From an uncultured Erysipelotrichaceae bacterium (GTDB lineage Bacteria > Bacillota_I > Bacilli_A > RF39 > UBA660): a stretch of DNA of 22,386 nt. Position numbers and translations under genes: made by a program. The notes below the pieces were generated by a model. The model did no database searches and was not told the origin of the DNA. It saw only the letters and a list, made by a program, of their open reading frames with translations. Where the stretch lies: the NCBI GenBank assembly GCA_902768065.1, contig CACXJP010000026.1, forward strand, positions 1 to 22,386. The letters are read 5' to 3'. This document shows positions 7,659 through 14,317 of the stretch, one piece after another (the stretch's first letter is position 1; each line of letters opens with the position of its first letter).

Positions 7659-7760
7659 TTATGTTGTATTATTTTTTGAAATATTTAAAATAATTCCGAT
7701 GGATGTCATTGAAACTAATAAAGAAGAACCACCATAAGATAGAAATGGAAGAGTTACACC
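7659..7760 (-). pseudogene. ftsW: Distal detached copy of the ftsW 3' end
   Basis: Reading leftward from 7760 the frame gives [18 protein letters not shown] then [15 protein letters not shown] and TAA (7659-7661). This is the loop and last membrane helix of FtsW/RodA/SpoVE proteins, with no start codon and no upstream body. The upstream flank (CNAC before GVTL) is not FtsW sequence. DNA identity to the other copy (8904-8996) is about 80%, while the shared protein part differs at one residue. Both ends were therefore kept under selection in functional genes before they came together. It may be the original host 3' end, displaced from the ftsW body by inserted DNA. Confidence 0.8.
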
Positions 7761-7812
7761 ACAAGCATTACAAAAATATCTTAATTTATATAGTTTACAT
7801 TGCGTTTATAAC

Positions 7813-7944
7813 TTAAAAGCGTAAACGTTTCAAATAATCCAAATATCCTTCTTTTAGTGTTTCTGCAAGAGCTTTTCCATTTTGATTATAAATATAAGCT
7901 ATGTTTAATTTCCTTCTTTTACCTTGTTTATCAATTCTATTCAT
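7813..7944 (-). CDS. Small basic hypothetical protein, 43 aa
   Basis: An ATG at 7944 with GGGGG 7 nt upstream opens a 43-codon frame ending with TAA at 7813-7815. The product is basic (MNRIDKQGKRRKLNIAYIYN at the start, YLDYLKRLRF at the end) and probably helical. It lies at the end of the cassette, about 50 bp before the distal ftsW junction, where small excisionase-like or accessory genes often sit. I see no recognisable motif, so the role is open. Confidence 0.5.
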   Translation of the reverse strand: MNRIDKQGKRRKLNIAYIYNQNGKALAETLKEGYLDYLKRLRF

Positions 7945-8002
7945 TATAAATCCCCCTGTGAGATATAAGTATTGCATTTTTATATTAATTTGCTTTTAAT
8001 TT

Positions 8003-8854
8003 TTATAACTTTTTTAATAAATTATCTAATATATCATTATCTTCTATTCTAGAAATTTCAAAACATTTTTTACCTAAATCTTTAAAACTAGCTCCACAAT
8101 GATACAATGTCTTTTTATCGATTATTATAAACCTGTCATGAAATGTATTATTAATTATTAACTCTACATTTTTATACTGCATTTTATATTTTTCATAATC
8201 CTGATTATTATACTTGTTAGTCACTATTTTTACATTCTTTTTTGTTTTAGAAAGTATATCTAATATATTTTTATCAATGTAATTATCAATTAGAAAGATT
8301 TCATTTTTACTTTTATTAAAAATATCTATTAAAAGTGAATAAGCATCATATATTTGACCCTTAAAGAACAAATGGTTTTTCTTCTCTTTAAAGTCAGAAA
8401 ATGTATTTTATACTAGTTTTAATCTTTCTTCATGTTCCAAAACTAAATTGTTAATATATTTTTGTTCTATTAAGCCAGAAGAAATATATTTTCTCATAGT
8501 TATAAAAGCTTCTATTATTTGAATGTTAATAGTTATAGCAATCTCTGAATTAAGTATTCCAGATAGCATTGCCACCCCTTCTTCTGTAAATGCATATGGT
8601 GGTCTACGTAAGCCTATTAAATCACTTTTGGAAATCACAAAATGTGATCTCCAATCCATAAATTCTTCGCTTGTTAATTGAAACATAAAATCACCTGGAA
8701 ATCTTTTTATGTTTCTTTTGACTGATTGCATGAAAACTCTTGTTTCAGTATGATAAAGTTTTGCTAAATCCCTATCTAGAATTACTTGTTTCCCTCTTAT
8801 TTCATAAATCAGATCTTCTATTTTTATTTTATCTTTTAATATAATATTGTTCAT
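8003..8854 (-). pseudogene. ORF6N-domain antirepressor-like gene with PLD-like C-terminus, split by an in-frame stop
   Basis: Two open frames in the same phase (8854-8408 and 8371-8003) form one gene of about 283 codons interrupted by a single TAA at 8408-8410. The first part is an ORF6N domain (GKQVILDRDLAKLYHTETR, RNIKRFPGDFMFQLT, YAFTEEGVAMLSGIL), found in phage antirepressor-like DNA-binding proteins. Sense codons continue past the TAA (NTFSDFKEKKNHLFFKGQIY). They lead into a phospholipase-D-like domain with FHDRFIIIDKKTLYHCGASF. Proteins with this fused layout are common in Clostridia. The stop probably arose by one base change, for example GAA to TAA. The upstream part alone could still be made as a 148-aa ORF6N protein. 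A strong promoter is present. Confidence 0.8.
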
Positions 8855-8878
8855 ATACCCTCCTGATTTGTTAACAAT

Positions 8879-8907
8879 ATCATATCAAACAAACATTCGC
8901 GTATCAA
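8879..8907 (-). promoter_or_regulatory. Promoter of the ORF6N gene
   Basis: TTGATA (8902-8907, minus strand) is followed after exactly 17 nt by TATGAT (8879-8884); each box matches consensus at 5 of 6 positions. It starts inside the stop codon of the proximal ftsW 3' end, and an AGGAGG site precedes the ATG at 8854. Confidence 0.7.
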
Positions 8908-9003
8908 CTATTATTTTTTGAAATATTAAGTATTATTCCAATAGAGGCCATACTTACTAACAAAGATGAACCTCCATATGAAAGAAATGGAAGTGTTACT
9001 CCC
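8904..9003 (-). pseudogene. ftsW: Proximal detached ftsW 3' end, next to the recombinase element
   Basis: From about 9003 leftward the frame reads [18 protein letters not shown] then [14 protein letters not shown] and TGA (8904-8906), the C-terminus of an FtsW/RodA/SpoVE protein without its body. From the core leftward it continues the ftsW frame that is cut at 14332: the codon after GVTL begins at 14332 there and at 8990 here. Removal of the 5342 bp between them would give an uninterrupted 360-aa FtsW. Upstream of GVTL the sequence (SAK) is element DNA, not ftsW. Confidence 0.82.
8990..8996. other. Attachment core, recombinase-proximal junction
   Basis: GAAGTGT here is identical to 14332-14338. 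Left of it is ftsW 3' sequence and right of it is element sequence. Joining the two element ends gives GAGTAACA-CTTC-TGTTATACTC on the minus strand. This is an imperfect inverted repeat around the core, as expected for the attP of a serine recombinase. Confidence 0.6.
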
Positions 9004-9068
9004 TTAGCACTTTTTGCGTTATAAAAAAATAAGGGGTTGCCCGTACTATTGTGATAACTTTTAAGATA

Positions 9069-10682
9069 TTAAATTAACTTACTGGCTAAATTAGTAAGTT
9101 CCTTAAACTTAAAAAACACTTTAACTTCTTTTTCTTTACCGTTATCATATACAACAATTCTACTAATCAAATTTTTTATTGTACTCCTAGATGGAGTTTT
9201 TAATTTCATAAAATTTTCTACTGCTTGGCGACATTTAGTAAATTCTTTTTCTTCCCGCTTATCAGAAAATATTTTTAATTTATTTTCAATTTCTTCTTTT
9301 TTAATCTTTAATTGTCCTAATTCTTTTTCATGATTATCTGATAGACTTTTATACACATCAATAGATATAATCCCTTCCAATTTATCATTATATAAATTAG
9401 AAATAATATTTATCTTTTTTTGTATATCATTATCTATTTTATTTAGTTCCTTTTGCATTTCATCTATATCACGATTATATACATATACTGAATCTTCAAC
9501 TAAGTTTCTAATATCATAATGCTTAATAAACTCTTCACCTATTTCATTTAAAAAATTAATTATATCTTTTTCTAATAAATGATAATTTAATCTGTTAGGT
9601 GTACAACCGCTCATGATCCCTTTTCTTAAATAGTGATTACAATGAGTGTATTCAGATGATTTTGACTTTGTTTTTTTCACACTAACACCTAAAGTATGAC
9701 CACATTTACCACAAAACATCATTCCTGATAATAAAAATCTATAAAAATTTCTATCTTTAGCTGTATGGCTTTTTTGTTTTAGTATTTCTTGAACTTTTTC
9801 AAAATCTTCCTTACTAATTATTGGCTCATGTGTATTTTCAACTATTATAAAGTCTTTTTCATTTAGATGTTTACATTTCTTTTGATTATAACTAATCTTT
9901 TCATGGGTATGTTGTACCATATTACCAATATACATCTGACTTTTTAATATATTTCTGACAGTTGAATTTTTCCATATACCATAACCATCATTTTCAATAA
10001 CTGCTAAACCTCTAGGTTCTTTCTTATAAACGATAGGAATTGGTATTTTATCTTCAGTTAATTTTCTACATATTCTAGTAACTCCTAAACCTTCCAAACA
10101 TAACTCATAAATTAATTTAACAATTTTAGATGCTTCTGGATCAATTATTAACTTATGTTTATCTTCTGGGTCTTTGATATAACCATAGCATGGAAAACTT
10201 CCGATGTATTCTCCCCTTTCTTGTTTTATTCTAAACGATGAACGAACTTTTTTAGAAACATCTCTCAAATATAAATCATTAACACCTAATCTTAATCCTA
10301 ACATAGAATCCCCGATATTAGAATCATACGAATCATTAATTGCAATATATCTAACATCATGTTCTAAAAAATACTCTTCAATATAGTTTCCAGTTTTATA
10401 CATTTCGCGACCAAGTCTTGATAAATCTTTAGTAATAACACAATTAATTTTACCAGACTCAATATCTTCAATCATTCTTGTAAATGCAGGTCTATCAAAA
10501 TTACCACCAGAATATCCATCATCAACATATTCTTCAACTATTTTTAAATTGTTATGTCTAGCAAATGCCTCAATTATTAATCTTTGACTTTGTATAGATG
10601 ATGATTCATCATTTCTACCTAAATCTTCTTTGGATAATCTCAAATATTCAGCACAATTATAGATTTTATTACCCACTAACAT
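9069..10682 (-). CDS. Large serine recombinase (TnpX/SpoIVCA-type integrase)
   Basis: The 537-aa product cuts and rejoins DNA through a serine-DNA intermediate. The N-terminal resolvase domain has EYLRLSKED (Arg15, nucleophile Ser17), SSSIQSQR, DDGYSGGNFDRPAF and ITKDLSRLGREMYKTG with the catalytic arginines. A recombinase domain follows (around residues 160-290, with YGIWKNSTVRNILKSQMYIG). Next is a zinc ribbon (MFCGKCGHTLG with later Cys/His, about residues 325-365). A coiled-coil region covers roughly 390-480. Length and order fit transposase/integrase members such as TndX, TnpX and SpoIVCA. The ATG has AGGAGGG 7 nt upstream. The gene ends 73 bp from the ftsW junction and is the obvious enzyme for this site. 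Confidence 0.93.
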   Translation of the reverse strand: MLVGNKIYNCAEYLRLSKEDLGRNDESSSIQSQRLIIEAFARHNNLKIVEEYVDDGYSGGNFDRPAFTRMIEDIESGKINCVITKDLSRLGREMYKTGNYIEEYFLEHDVRYIAINDSYDSNIGDSMLGLRLGVNDLYLRDVSKKVRSSFRIKQERGEYIGSFPCYGYIKDPEDKHKLIIDPEASKIVKLIYELCLEGLGVTRICRKLTEDKIPIPIVYKKEPRGLAVIENDGYGIWKNSTVRNILKSQMYIGNMVQHTHEKISYNQKKCKHLNEKDFIIVENTHEPIISKEDFEKVQEILKQKSHTAKDRNFYRFLLSGMMFCGKCGHTLGVSVKKTKSKSSEYTHCNHYLRKGIMSGCTPNRLNYHLLEKDIINFLNEIGEEFIKHYDIRNLVEDSVYVYNRDIDEMQKELNKIDNDIQKKINIISNLYNDKLEGIISIDVYKSLSDNHEKELGQLKIKKEEIENKLKIFSDKREEKEFTKCRQAVENFMKLKTPSRSTIKNLISRIVVYDNGKEKEVKVFFKFKELTNLASKLI

Positions 10683-10717
10683 TTTTTATCCCTCCTAATT
10701 TAATGGGTTTTAAGTAT

Positions 10718-10966
10718 CTACAACCCAATGATAGCATCATTTTTTTGCTTTTGCAAATCATCATTAACACCTCCAGTAAGAATTTGTTCGTTTCTAATTT
10801 CTTCACGATAGCAAGTTTCTAAAATGTCTTTTAAATTCTTGCCTTTATTATCAAAAAAGAAAGTAAATTTTACTTTTTTGTTGTTATAAATTTTGATCAT
10901 ATCATCACCTAATTTAAGGTTATGATAATCTCTTTCATTTAATGAATTAAAAACAGAATTAGACAT
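10718..10966 (-). CDS. Small element protein upstream of the recombinase, 82 aa
   Basis: The start ATG has AAAGGAAAC a few bases upstream, and the stop lies 35 bp before the recombinase start, so the two are likely co-transcribed. The sequence has a short beta-like block (MIKIYNNKKVKFTFFFDNKG) followed by a helix (NLKDILETCYREEIRN). In layout this resembles the small TnpW-like proteins seen beside serine recombinases in clostridial transposons, but the similarity is too weak to name it. A directionality or accessory role is only inference from position. Confidence 0.55.
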   Translation of the reverse strand: MSNSVFNSLNERDYHNLKLGDDMIKIYNNKKVKFTFFFDNKGKNLKDILETCYREEIRNEQILTGGVNDDLQKQKNDAIIGL

Positions 10967-11034
10967 TTTTGTTTCCTTTCTCTAAAGATAAATCTTTTTC
11001 TAAAGGATTTTTTAACTGAATTTTAATTTATGCA

Positions 11035-11059
11035 TAAAAAAAAGCAACATTGTAGTTGC
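11035..11059 (-). terminator. Intrinsic terminator after the 98-aa ORF
   Basis: A short 5-bp stem (GCAAC at 11044-11048 with GTTGC at 11055-11059, loop of 6) is followed on the minus strand by eight Ts. It separates the cargo genes from the small ORF and recombinase gene. Confidence 0.7.
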
Positions 11060-11090
11060 CATAAAATTTATTATTTTCTTTAAATTATAA

Positions 11091-11387
11091 TTATTTTTTT
11101 ACTTTAGACGGATTTACAGCTGCTACCAATTCATCACCTTCATAAAAATCTACATTATTATTATAACTATATATAATATTATGGTTACGATAATCTCTTT
11201 CTATGTCTTTTAAATCTTTATTTCCATCTTTAAAATGTTTACTTAATTTATTTATTTGTTTTAAGACTAAATTTCTATTATATGGAATTGCATCTTTAAC
11301 TATAGTACTATCTTTCAACTCAATTATATATGAATTATTATATGAAAAATTTTCTTTATGATAACACACTGCTATATAAAATGACAA
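11091..11387 (-). CDS. Hypothetical protein, about 98 aa, probably N-terminally decayed
   Basis: No family is recognised. The only usable start in the open frame is a TTG at 11387 without a ribosome binding site. The frame continues upstream without ATG to a TAA at 11427-11429 (YDEDKLSFYIAV is open across the supposed start). Beyond it the same frame is open for about 25 more codons (LSKIKLSKINDSNLEDQQID). This suggests a longer gene that lost its 5' part to point mutations. The visible part is polar, with a basic end (NPSKVKK), and is followed by a terminator. It may be a pseudogene rather than a working 98-aa protein. Confidence 0.4.
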   Translation of the reverse strand: MSFYIAVCYHKENFSYNNSYIIELKDSTIVKDAIPYNRNLVLKQINKLSKHFKDGNKDLKDIERDYRNHNIIYSYNNNVDFYEGDELVAAVNPSKVKK

Positions 11388-11542
11388 CTTGTCTTCGTCA
11401 TAAAAACACCCACTATTAGAACTGACTTAAAATATATTATCAATCTGTTGATCTTCTAAATTACTATCATTTATTTTAGATAATTTAATCTTACTTAATA
11501 TTTCAAGTCACATTCTAATTTATGTTTTTTATTAAACAGATA

Positions 11543-12340
11543 CTATTTTTTTAAATGCTTTGCTATCTCTAATCTATCACTGATATAATCATTTGCAAAC
11601 AACCTAATTAATTCCATTTTGTCTTTTGTAGCTGGATTTTTATAATTAAATCTATCTATCAGTATATTAATATAGTTTTCATCATAAATATATTTCAATC
11701 CACTGGTAAAATTAAAATCAAATATAAATGCAATATATGAAATCCAAATATCAATAGCTGTTTTTCGATCACTACTCAAAATTGCTTTTTTAGACATAAA
11801 ATCATTAAATACTTTGTCACTAATATTCGAGTTCTCAACTTCATACTTAGTTATTTTTGCCATAGAAGTAATATCTCCTGTTACTTTAACTCTAAAATTA
11901 TCTGCTTTATCAGCATCTCGAATCAATTTGCAATGTAATAATTCTTTATCATTCAAATTATCTGTCTCCAATTTATACTTGTTATGATTAAATATTGCTA
12001 ATTCAATAATATTATCATATGAATCTTGTTCTATAAATTCTCTAATCCAGTTATTATCAAACAACACTTTTACACCTAAAGCGGCATGATTAATCTTTTT
12101 TGAAGCCTCAATCAAACTACTATATTGTCTTGATTGTTCAAATCTACCTATATCGTGTAATAAAGCAATAACTTTTGCTAATTCTTTATCTTCACAAGTT
12201 AAATTTAGATCATCACAAATATATTCAACCATCTTTACTACATTACATGTATGATCATATTTTCTTTTAACGATTTCATTATCAATATCAAAATTATCTT
12301 GAATATATTTATCAAATCTTTTTTTCGCTTTTTCATACAT
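11543..12340 (-). CDS. HD-domain phosphohydrolase-like protein
   Basis: The 265-aa product has the metal ligands of the HD superfamily in order: KYDHT (His near residue 29), ALLHDIGRFEQS (His-Asp near 63), KKINHAALG (His) and RDADKADN (Asp). HD enzymes hydrolyse phosphoesters of nucleotides or cyclic dinucleotides; the substrate is unknown here. The C-terminal half is helical and ends in a basic tail. The ATG at 12340 has GAGGTGG 8 nt upstream. It lies downstream of a decayed XRE regulator and upstream of the 98-aa ORF, all inside the element interrupting ftsW. A nucleotide-linked defence or signalling role can be imagined but is not shown. Confidence 0.8.
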   Translation of the reverse strand: MYEKAKKRFDKYIQDNFDIDNEIVKRKYDHTCNVVKMVEYICDDLNLTCEDKELAKVIALLHDIGRFEQSRQYSSLIEASKKINHAALGVKVLFDNNWIREFIEQDSYDNIIELAIFNHNKYKLETDNLNDKELLHCKLIRDADKADNFRVKVTGDITSMAKITKYEVENSNISDKVFNDFMSKKAILSSDRKTAIDIWISYIAFIFDFNFTSGLKYIYDENYINILIDRFNYKNPATKDKMELIRLFANDYISDRLEIAKHLKK

Positions 12341-12360
12341 AAATCATACCACCTCAATTA

Positions 12361-12580
12361 TTAATCAACAATATCACTAACTTTAACATTATAATATTCT
12401 ACTAATTATTTAACTACATTGTTATTAAGTTTTCTTTTCCCGTTTTCATATTTATTGTAAGTCGATTTATCTGCACTTACTTTCTTGATAGTATGACTCT
12501 AAAGCCCCTATTCTATAATTTGTCATTTTAGTTAATACTTTAGTTTGTTCATCACTAATTTGTTCTAATCGTTTTTGCAT
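12361..12580 (-). pseudogene. Decayed XRE-family (HTH) repressor
   Basis: In one frame 12580 to about 12470 reads MQKRLEQISDEQTKVLTKM, then TNYRIGALESYYQESK, and hits a stop. In the adjacent frame the sequence continues as VSADKSTYNKYENGKRKL, then NNNVVK, a stop, and LVEYYNVKVSDIVD. Together these give the helix-turn-helix signature of XRE/Cro-CI repressors (SxxxYxKYExGKR, then a final helix ending in VSDIVD). At least one frameshift and one nonsense codon break it. The true start may be the ATG at 12526. It was probably the element's own repressor. Its loss may affect control of the neighbouring genes. Confidence 0.65.
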
Positions 12581-12607
12581 TAAAAAATTATTTCTTTTTT
12601 ATGTCAA
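12579..12607 (-). promoter_or_regulatory. Possible promoter before the XRE pseudogene and HD gene
   Basis: TTGACA (12602-12607, minus strand) is followed after 17 nt by TTTAAT (12579-12584). The -10 overlaps the ATG at 12580, so a transcript from here would use a later start. It could also drive the HD gene. Confidence 0.4.
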
Positions 12608-12615
12608 ATTACACC

Positions 12616-12646
12616 ACTAAAATCATAAACAGCATTTGATTTTAGT
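12616..12646. repeat. 10-bp inverted repeat upstream of the XRE/HD promoter
   Basis: ACTAAAATCA (12616-12625) and TGATTTTAGT (12637-12646) are perfect inverse copies with an 11-nt spacer. There is no U-tract on either side, so it is not a terminator. It may be an operator or a hairpin. It lies inside a doubtful 61-codon frame. Confidence 0.45.
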
Positions 12647-12764
12647 AATGTTAAAACAGTTTTTTCTTCATGTTTTTTTTCTTTCACTTTATTCAGCTTA
12701 CACGTTAGTATTGTATCAAAAATAAAAATAAAAGTAAATAAAAAAGCTATATATAAAAAAGCTA

Positions 12765-12795
12765 TAAAAAAAGAACAATATTTATTCATTGTTCT
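12765..12795 (-). terminator. Intrinsic terminator after the ATPase gene
   Basis: A perfect 8-bp stem (AGAACAAT at 12795-12788 and ATTGTTCT at 12779-12772 on the minus strand, loop of 8) is followed by seven or more Ts. It begins 12 bp after the stop codon at 12807. Confidence 0.8.
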
Positions 12796-12806
12796 AAACC
12801 AGTTAA

Positions 12807-14066
12807 TTAAATATATTCTATAGGTACCATATAATTATCACCATCATAAGCAACTATATCTTTTGTCATACATAAAACTATGCCATTACCTTTTTTTGCT
12901 TCAAAATTATTTACAACACTAAAGTTCTTGACAGCCTCCTTACCAGGATTAGCACTTTTTTTAATCTCAATTGGATAAATAATATTGTTATAATTTATAA
13001 GTAAATCTATTTCCTTTTGATTATTATCTCTATAATAATATAAATGTTTTCTTACATCTTTTCCGGAATTTACAAATGATTTGATTATTTCGTTAACAAC
13101 ATATGTTTCAAATATTGCTCCACTATATGCGCTTTTTTCTAATGTAATATAATCAACATATCCTGCCAAATAACAAGCAAGTCCTGTATCCATAAAATAT
13201 ATTTTCTCTCTTTTTATTGCTCTACCAACAACATTATTCATATATGGTTGTAATAAATATATTATACCTGTATTCTTTAATATTGATAACCAGGCATTTG
13301 CTGTCTTATCATCTATTCCAATTTCAGATGCAACTGATGTTGCAATAAATTCTTGTCCAGTTCTTGCAGCTAATGAAGATACAAATTTGATAAATTTATT
13401 TTCATCTTTAATGTTTATCAATTTTCTTATATCTTTTTCAATAAAAGTTCTAAAATAATCACTATAATATTGTTCAATGTCCTTTTCAGATGAATATAAT
13501 TCTGGATAAAAACCTTTATATATTTTTTTATATAAATCTATAGTTGAGTTATATTCAGTTCTTTCCCTTTTTTTAATATCACTTATATTTGGTATAAATA
13601 AAGTACTATCTTTTTTTTCAATTTCTCTTTCTGATAAGCCATATAAATCAAGTATTCCAACCCTACCGGCAAGTGATTCAGATATTTCTTTCATTGTTTC
13701 AAAAATTTGACTACCAGTTAAAATATATAAAGTTTCAACTTTCTCTTTTTCACCAAAAGTAATTTTTTCATTATCATCATCAACAATCATTTTAATATAT
13801 GACAATAATTTTGGAGCACGTTGAAATTCATCAATTATGAGTGGTGTCTCGTGTGTTCTTAAAAATAATTCTGGATCATCTTGTGCTTGATTTCTAAGAA
13901 TCAAATCATCTAAAGTAACTTTATTAATTTTTCTGTCTAATTTTCTGGAAATATAATTTAATAAAGTACTTTTTCCAACTTGTCTTGGTCCAGTTATCAT
14001 TATAACCTGATACTTATCAATCATAGAAATTAACTTCTTTTCTATATTTCTTGAAATATATTTCAT
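12807..14066 (-). CDS. AAA-type ATPase with DUF4143 (PD-(D/E)XK-like) C-terminus
   Basis: The 419-aa product starts with an AAA ATPase domain: Walker A in MITGPRQVGKSTLLN (near residue 25-35), Walker B in PLIIDEFQRAP, and sensor-like LYILTGSQ. A winged-helix-like middle part follows. The C-terminal DUF4143 domain has SGAIFETYVVNEI and YYRDNNQKEIDLLI then IYPIEIKKS, the acidic and lysine residues of a nuclease-like fold. Such proteins are common in bacterial accessory DNA and their function is unknown. The ATG at 14066 has GGGTGAT upstream. An in-frame ATG further up (14162) precedes the promoter and is rejected. It is the first gene of the element after the ftsW junction. Confidence 0.88.
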   Translation of the reverse strand: MKYISRNIEKKLISMIDKYQVIMITGPRQVGKSTLLNYISRKLDRKINKVTLDDLILRNQAQDDPELFLRTHETPLIIDEFQRAPKLLSYIKMIVDDDNEKITFGEKEKVETLYILTGSQIFETMKEISESLAGRVGILDLYGLSEREIEKKDSTLFIPNISDIKKRERTEYNSTIDLYKKIYKGFYPELYSSEKDIEQYYSDYFRTFIEKDIRKLINIKDENKFIKFVSSLAARTGQEFIATSVASEIGIDDKTANAWLSILKNTGIIYLLQPYMNNVVGRAIKREKIYFMDTGLACYLAGYVDYITLEKSAYSGAIFETYVVNEIIKSFVNSGKDVRKHLYYYRDNNQKEIDLLINYNNIIYPIEIKKSANPGKEAVKNFSVVNNFEAKKGNGIVLCMTKDIVAYDGDNYMVPIEYI

Positions 14067-14082
14067 TTTATCACCCAAAATA

Positions 14083-14111
14083 ATAATAATATATTTAATA
14101 AATAATGTCAA
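14083..14111 (-). promoter_or_regulatory. Strong promoter of the ATPase gene
   Basis: A perfect TTGACA (14106-14111, minus strand) is followed after 17 nt by TATTAT (14083-14088). Transcription would start near 14076, about 10 nt before the ATG at 14066. A palindrome lies just upstream of the -35. Confidence 0.72.
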
Positions 14112-14116
14112 CATTT

Positions 14117-14133
14117 TCGGAATTGAATTCCGA
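14117..14133. repeat. Operator-like palindrome upstream of the ATPase promoter
   Basis: TCGGAATT-G-AATTCCGA is a perfect inverted repeat with 8-bp arms and a single central base, ending 6 bp before the -35 box. Symmetry and position fit a binding site for a dimeric regulator. GC-containing arms stand out from the AT-rich surroundings. Confidence 0.55.
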
Positions 14134-14162
14134 TTTTGATGCGTTTCATATTTCAAAATCAT

Positions 14163-14317
14163 ATTTTAAATGTTGTAATGAGCAGACAACCCCAAAAAAA
14201 GTTGCAGTTTTTTTGTCATTTTTAAGGATTATAACCAAAATCATCACTTTCATATAAAAATAACCACATATCAAATTCTCTAAAGCACTTTATTTTAAGG
14301 GGAAAATTTGACTGTAG
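14163..14317. other. Element end without a convincing gene
   Basis: Between the ATPase gene and the ftsW junction I see no gene with a ribosome binding site. A minus-strand frame continuous with the ftsW reading phase stays open for about 31 codons after the ftsW TAA, but it has no start and resembles nothing I know. The part next to the junction should contain one arm of the recombinase binding site. Confidence 0.4.

Larger units (their letters stand above)
7748..8996. mobile_element. Accreted 1.24-kb cassette between two ftsW 3' ends, no recombinase
   Basis: The stretch is bounded by two copies of the ftsW attachment region (GAAGAGT at 7748-7754, GAAGTGT at 8990-8996), 1242 bp apart. It contains the proximal ftsW 3' end, a broken ORF6N/PLD-like gene and a 43-aa ORF, but no recombinase. 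It could be a remnant mobilisable in trans by the neighbouring serine recombinase. It could also be a cassette that brought its own ftsW 3' end to restore the gene on insertion. That the boundaries are site-specific is inferred from the repeated junctions. Confidence 0.6.

Noticed and set aside
12604..12789. 61-codon minus-strand frame with a hydrophobic N-terminus
   Set aside because: Its ATG lies inside the terminator hairpin of the ATPase gene, there is no ribosome binding site, and it contains an inverted repeat. Its hydrophobicity follows from the T-rich tract.
9030..14200. GGGGTTG-like inverted match near the two element ends (9033 plus strand, about 14195 minus strand)
   Set aside because: Only about 9 of 11 positions agree and it is not at the exact borders; terminal inverted repeats are not expected for serine-recombinase elements.
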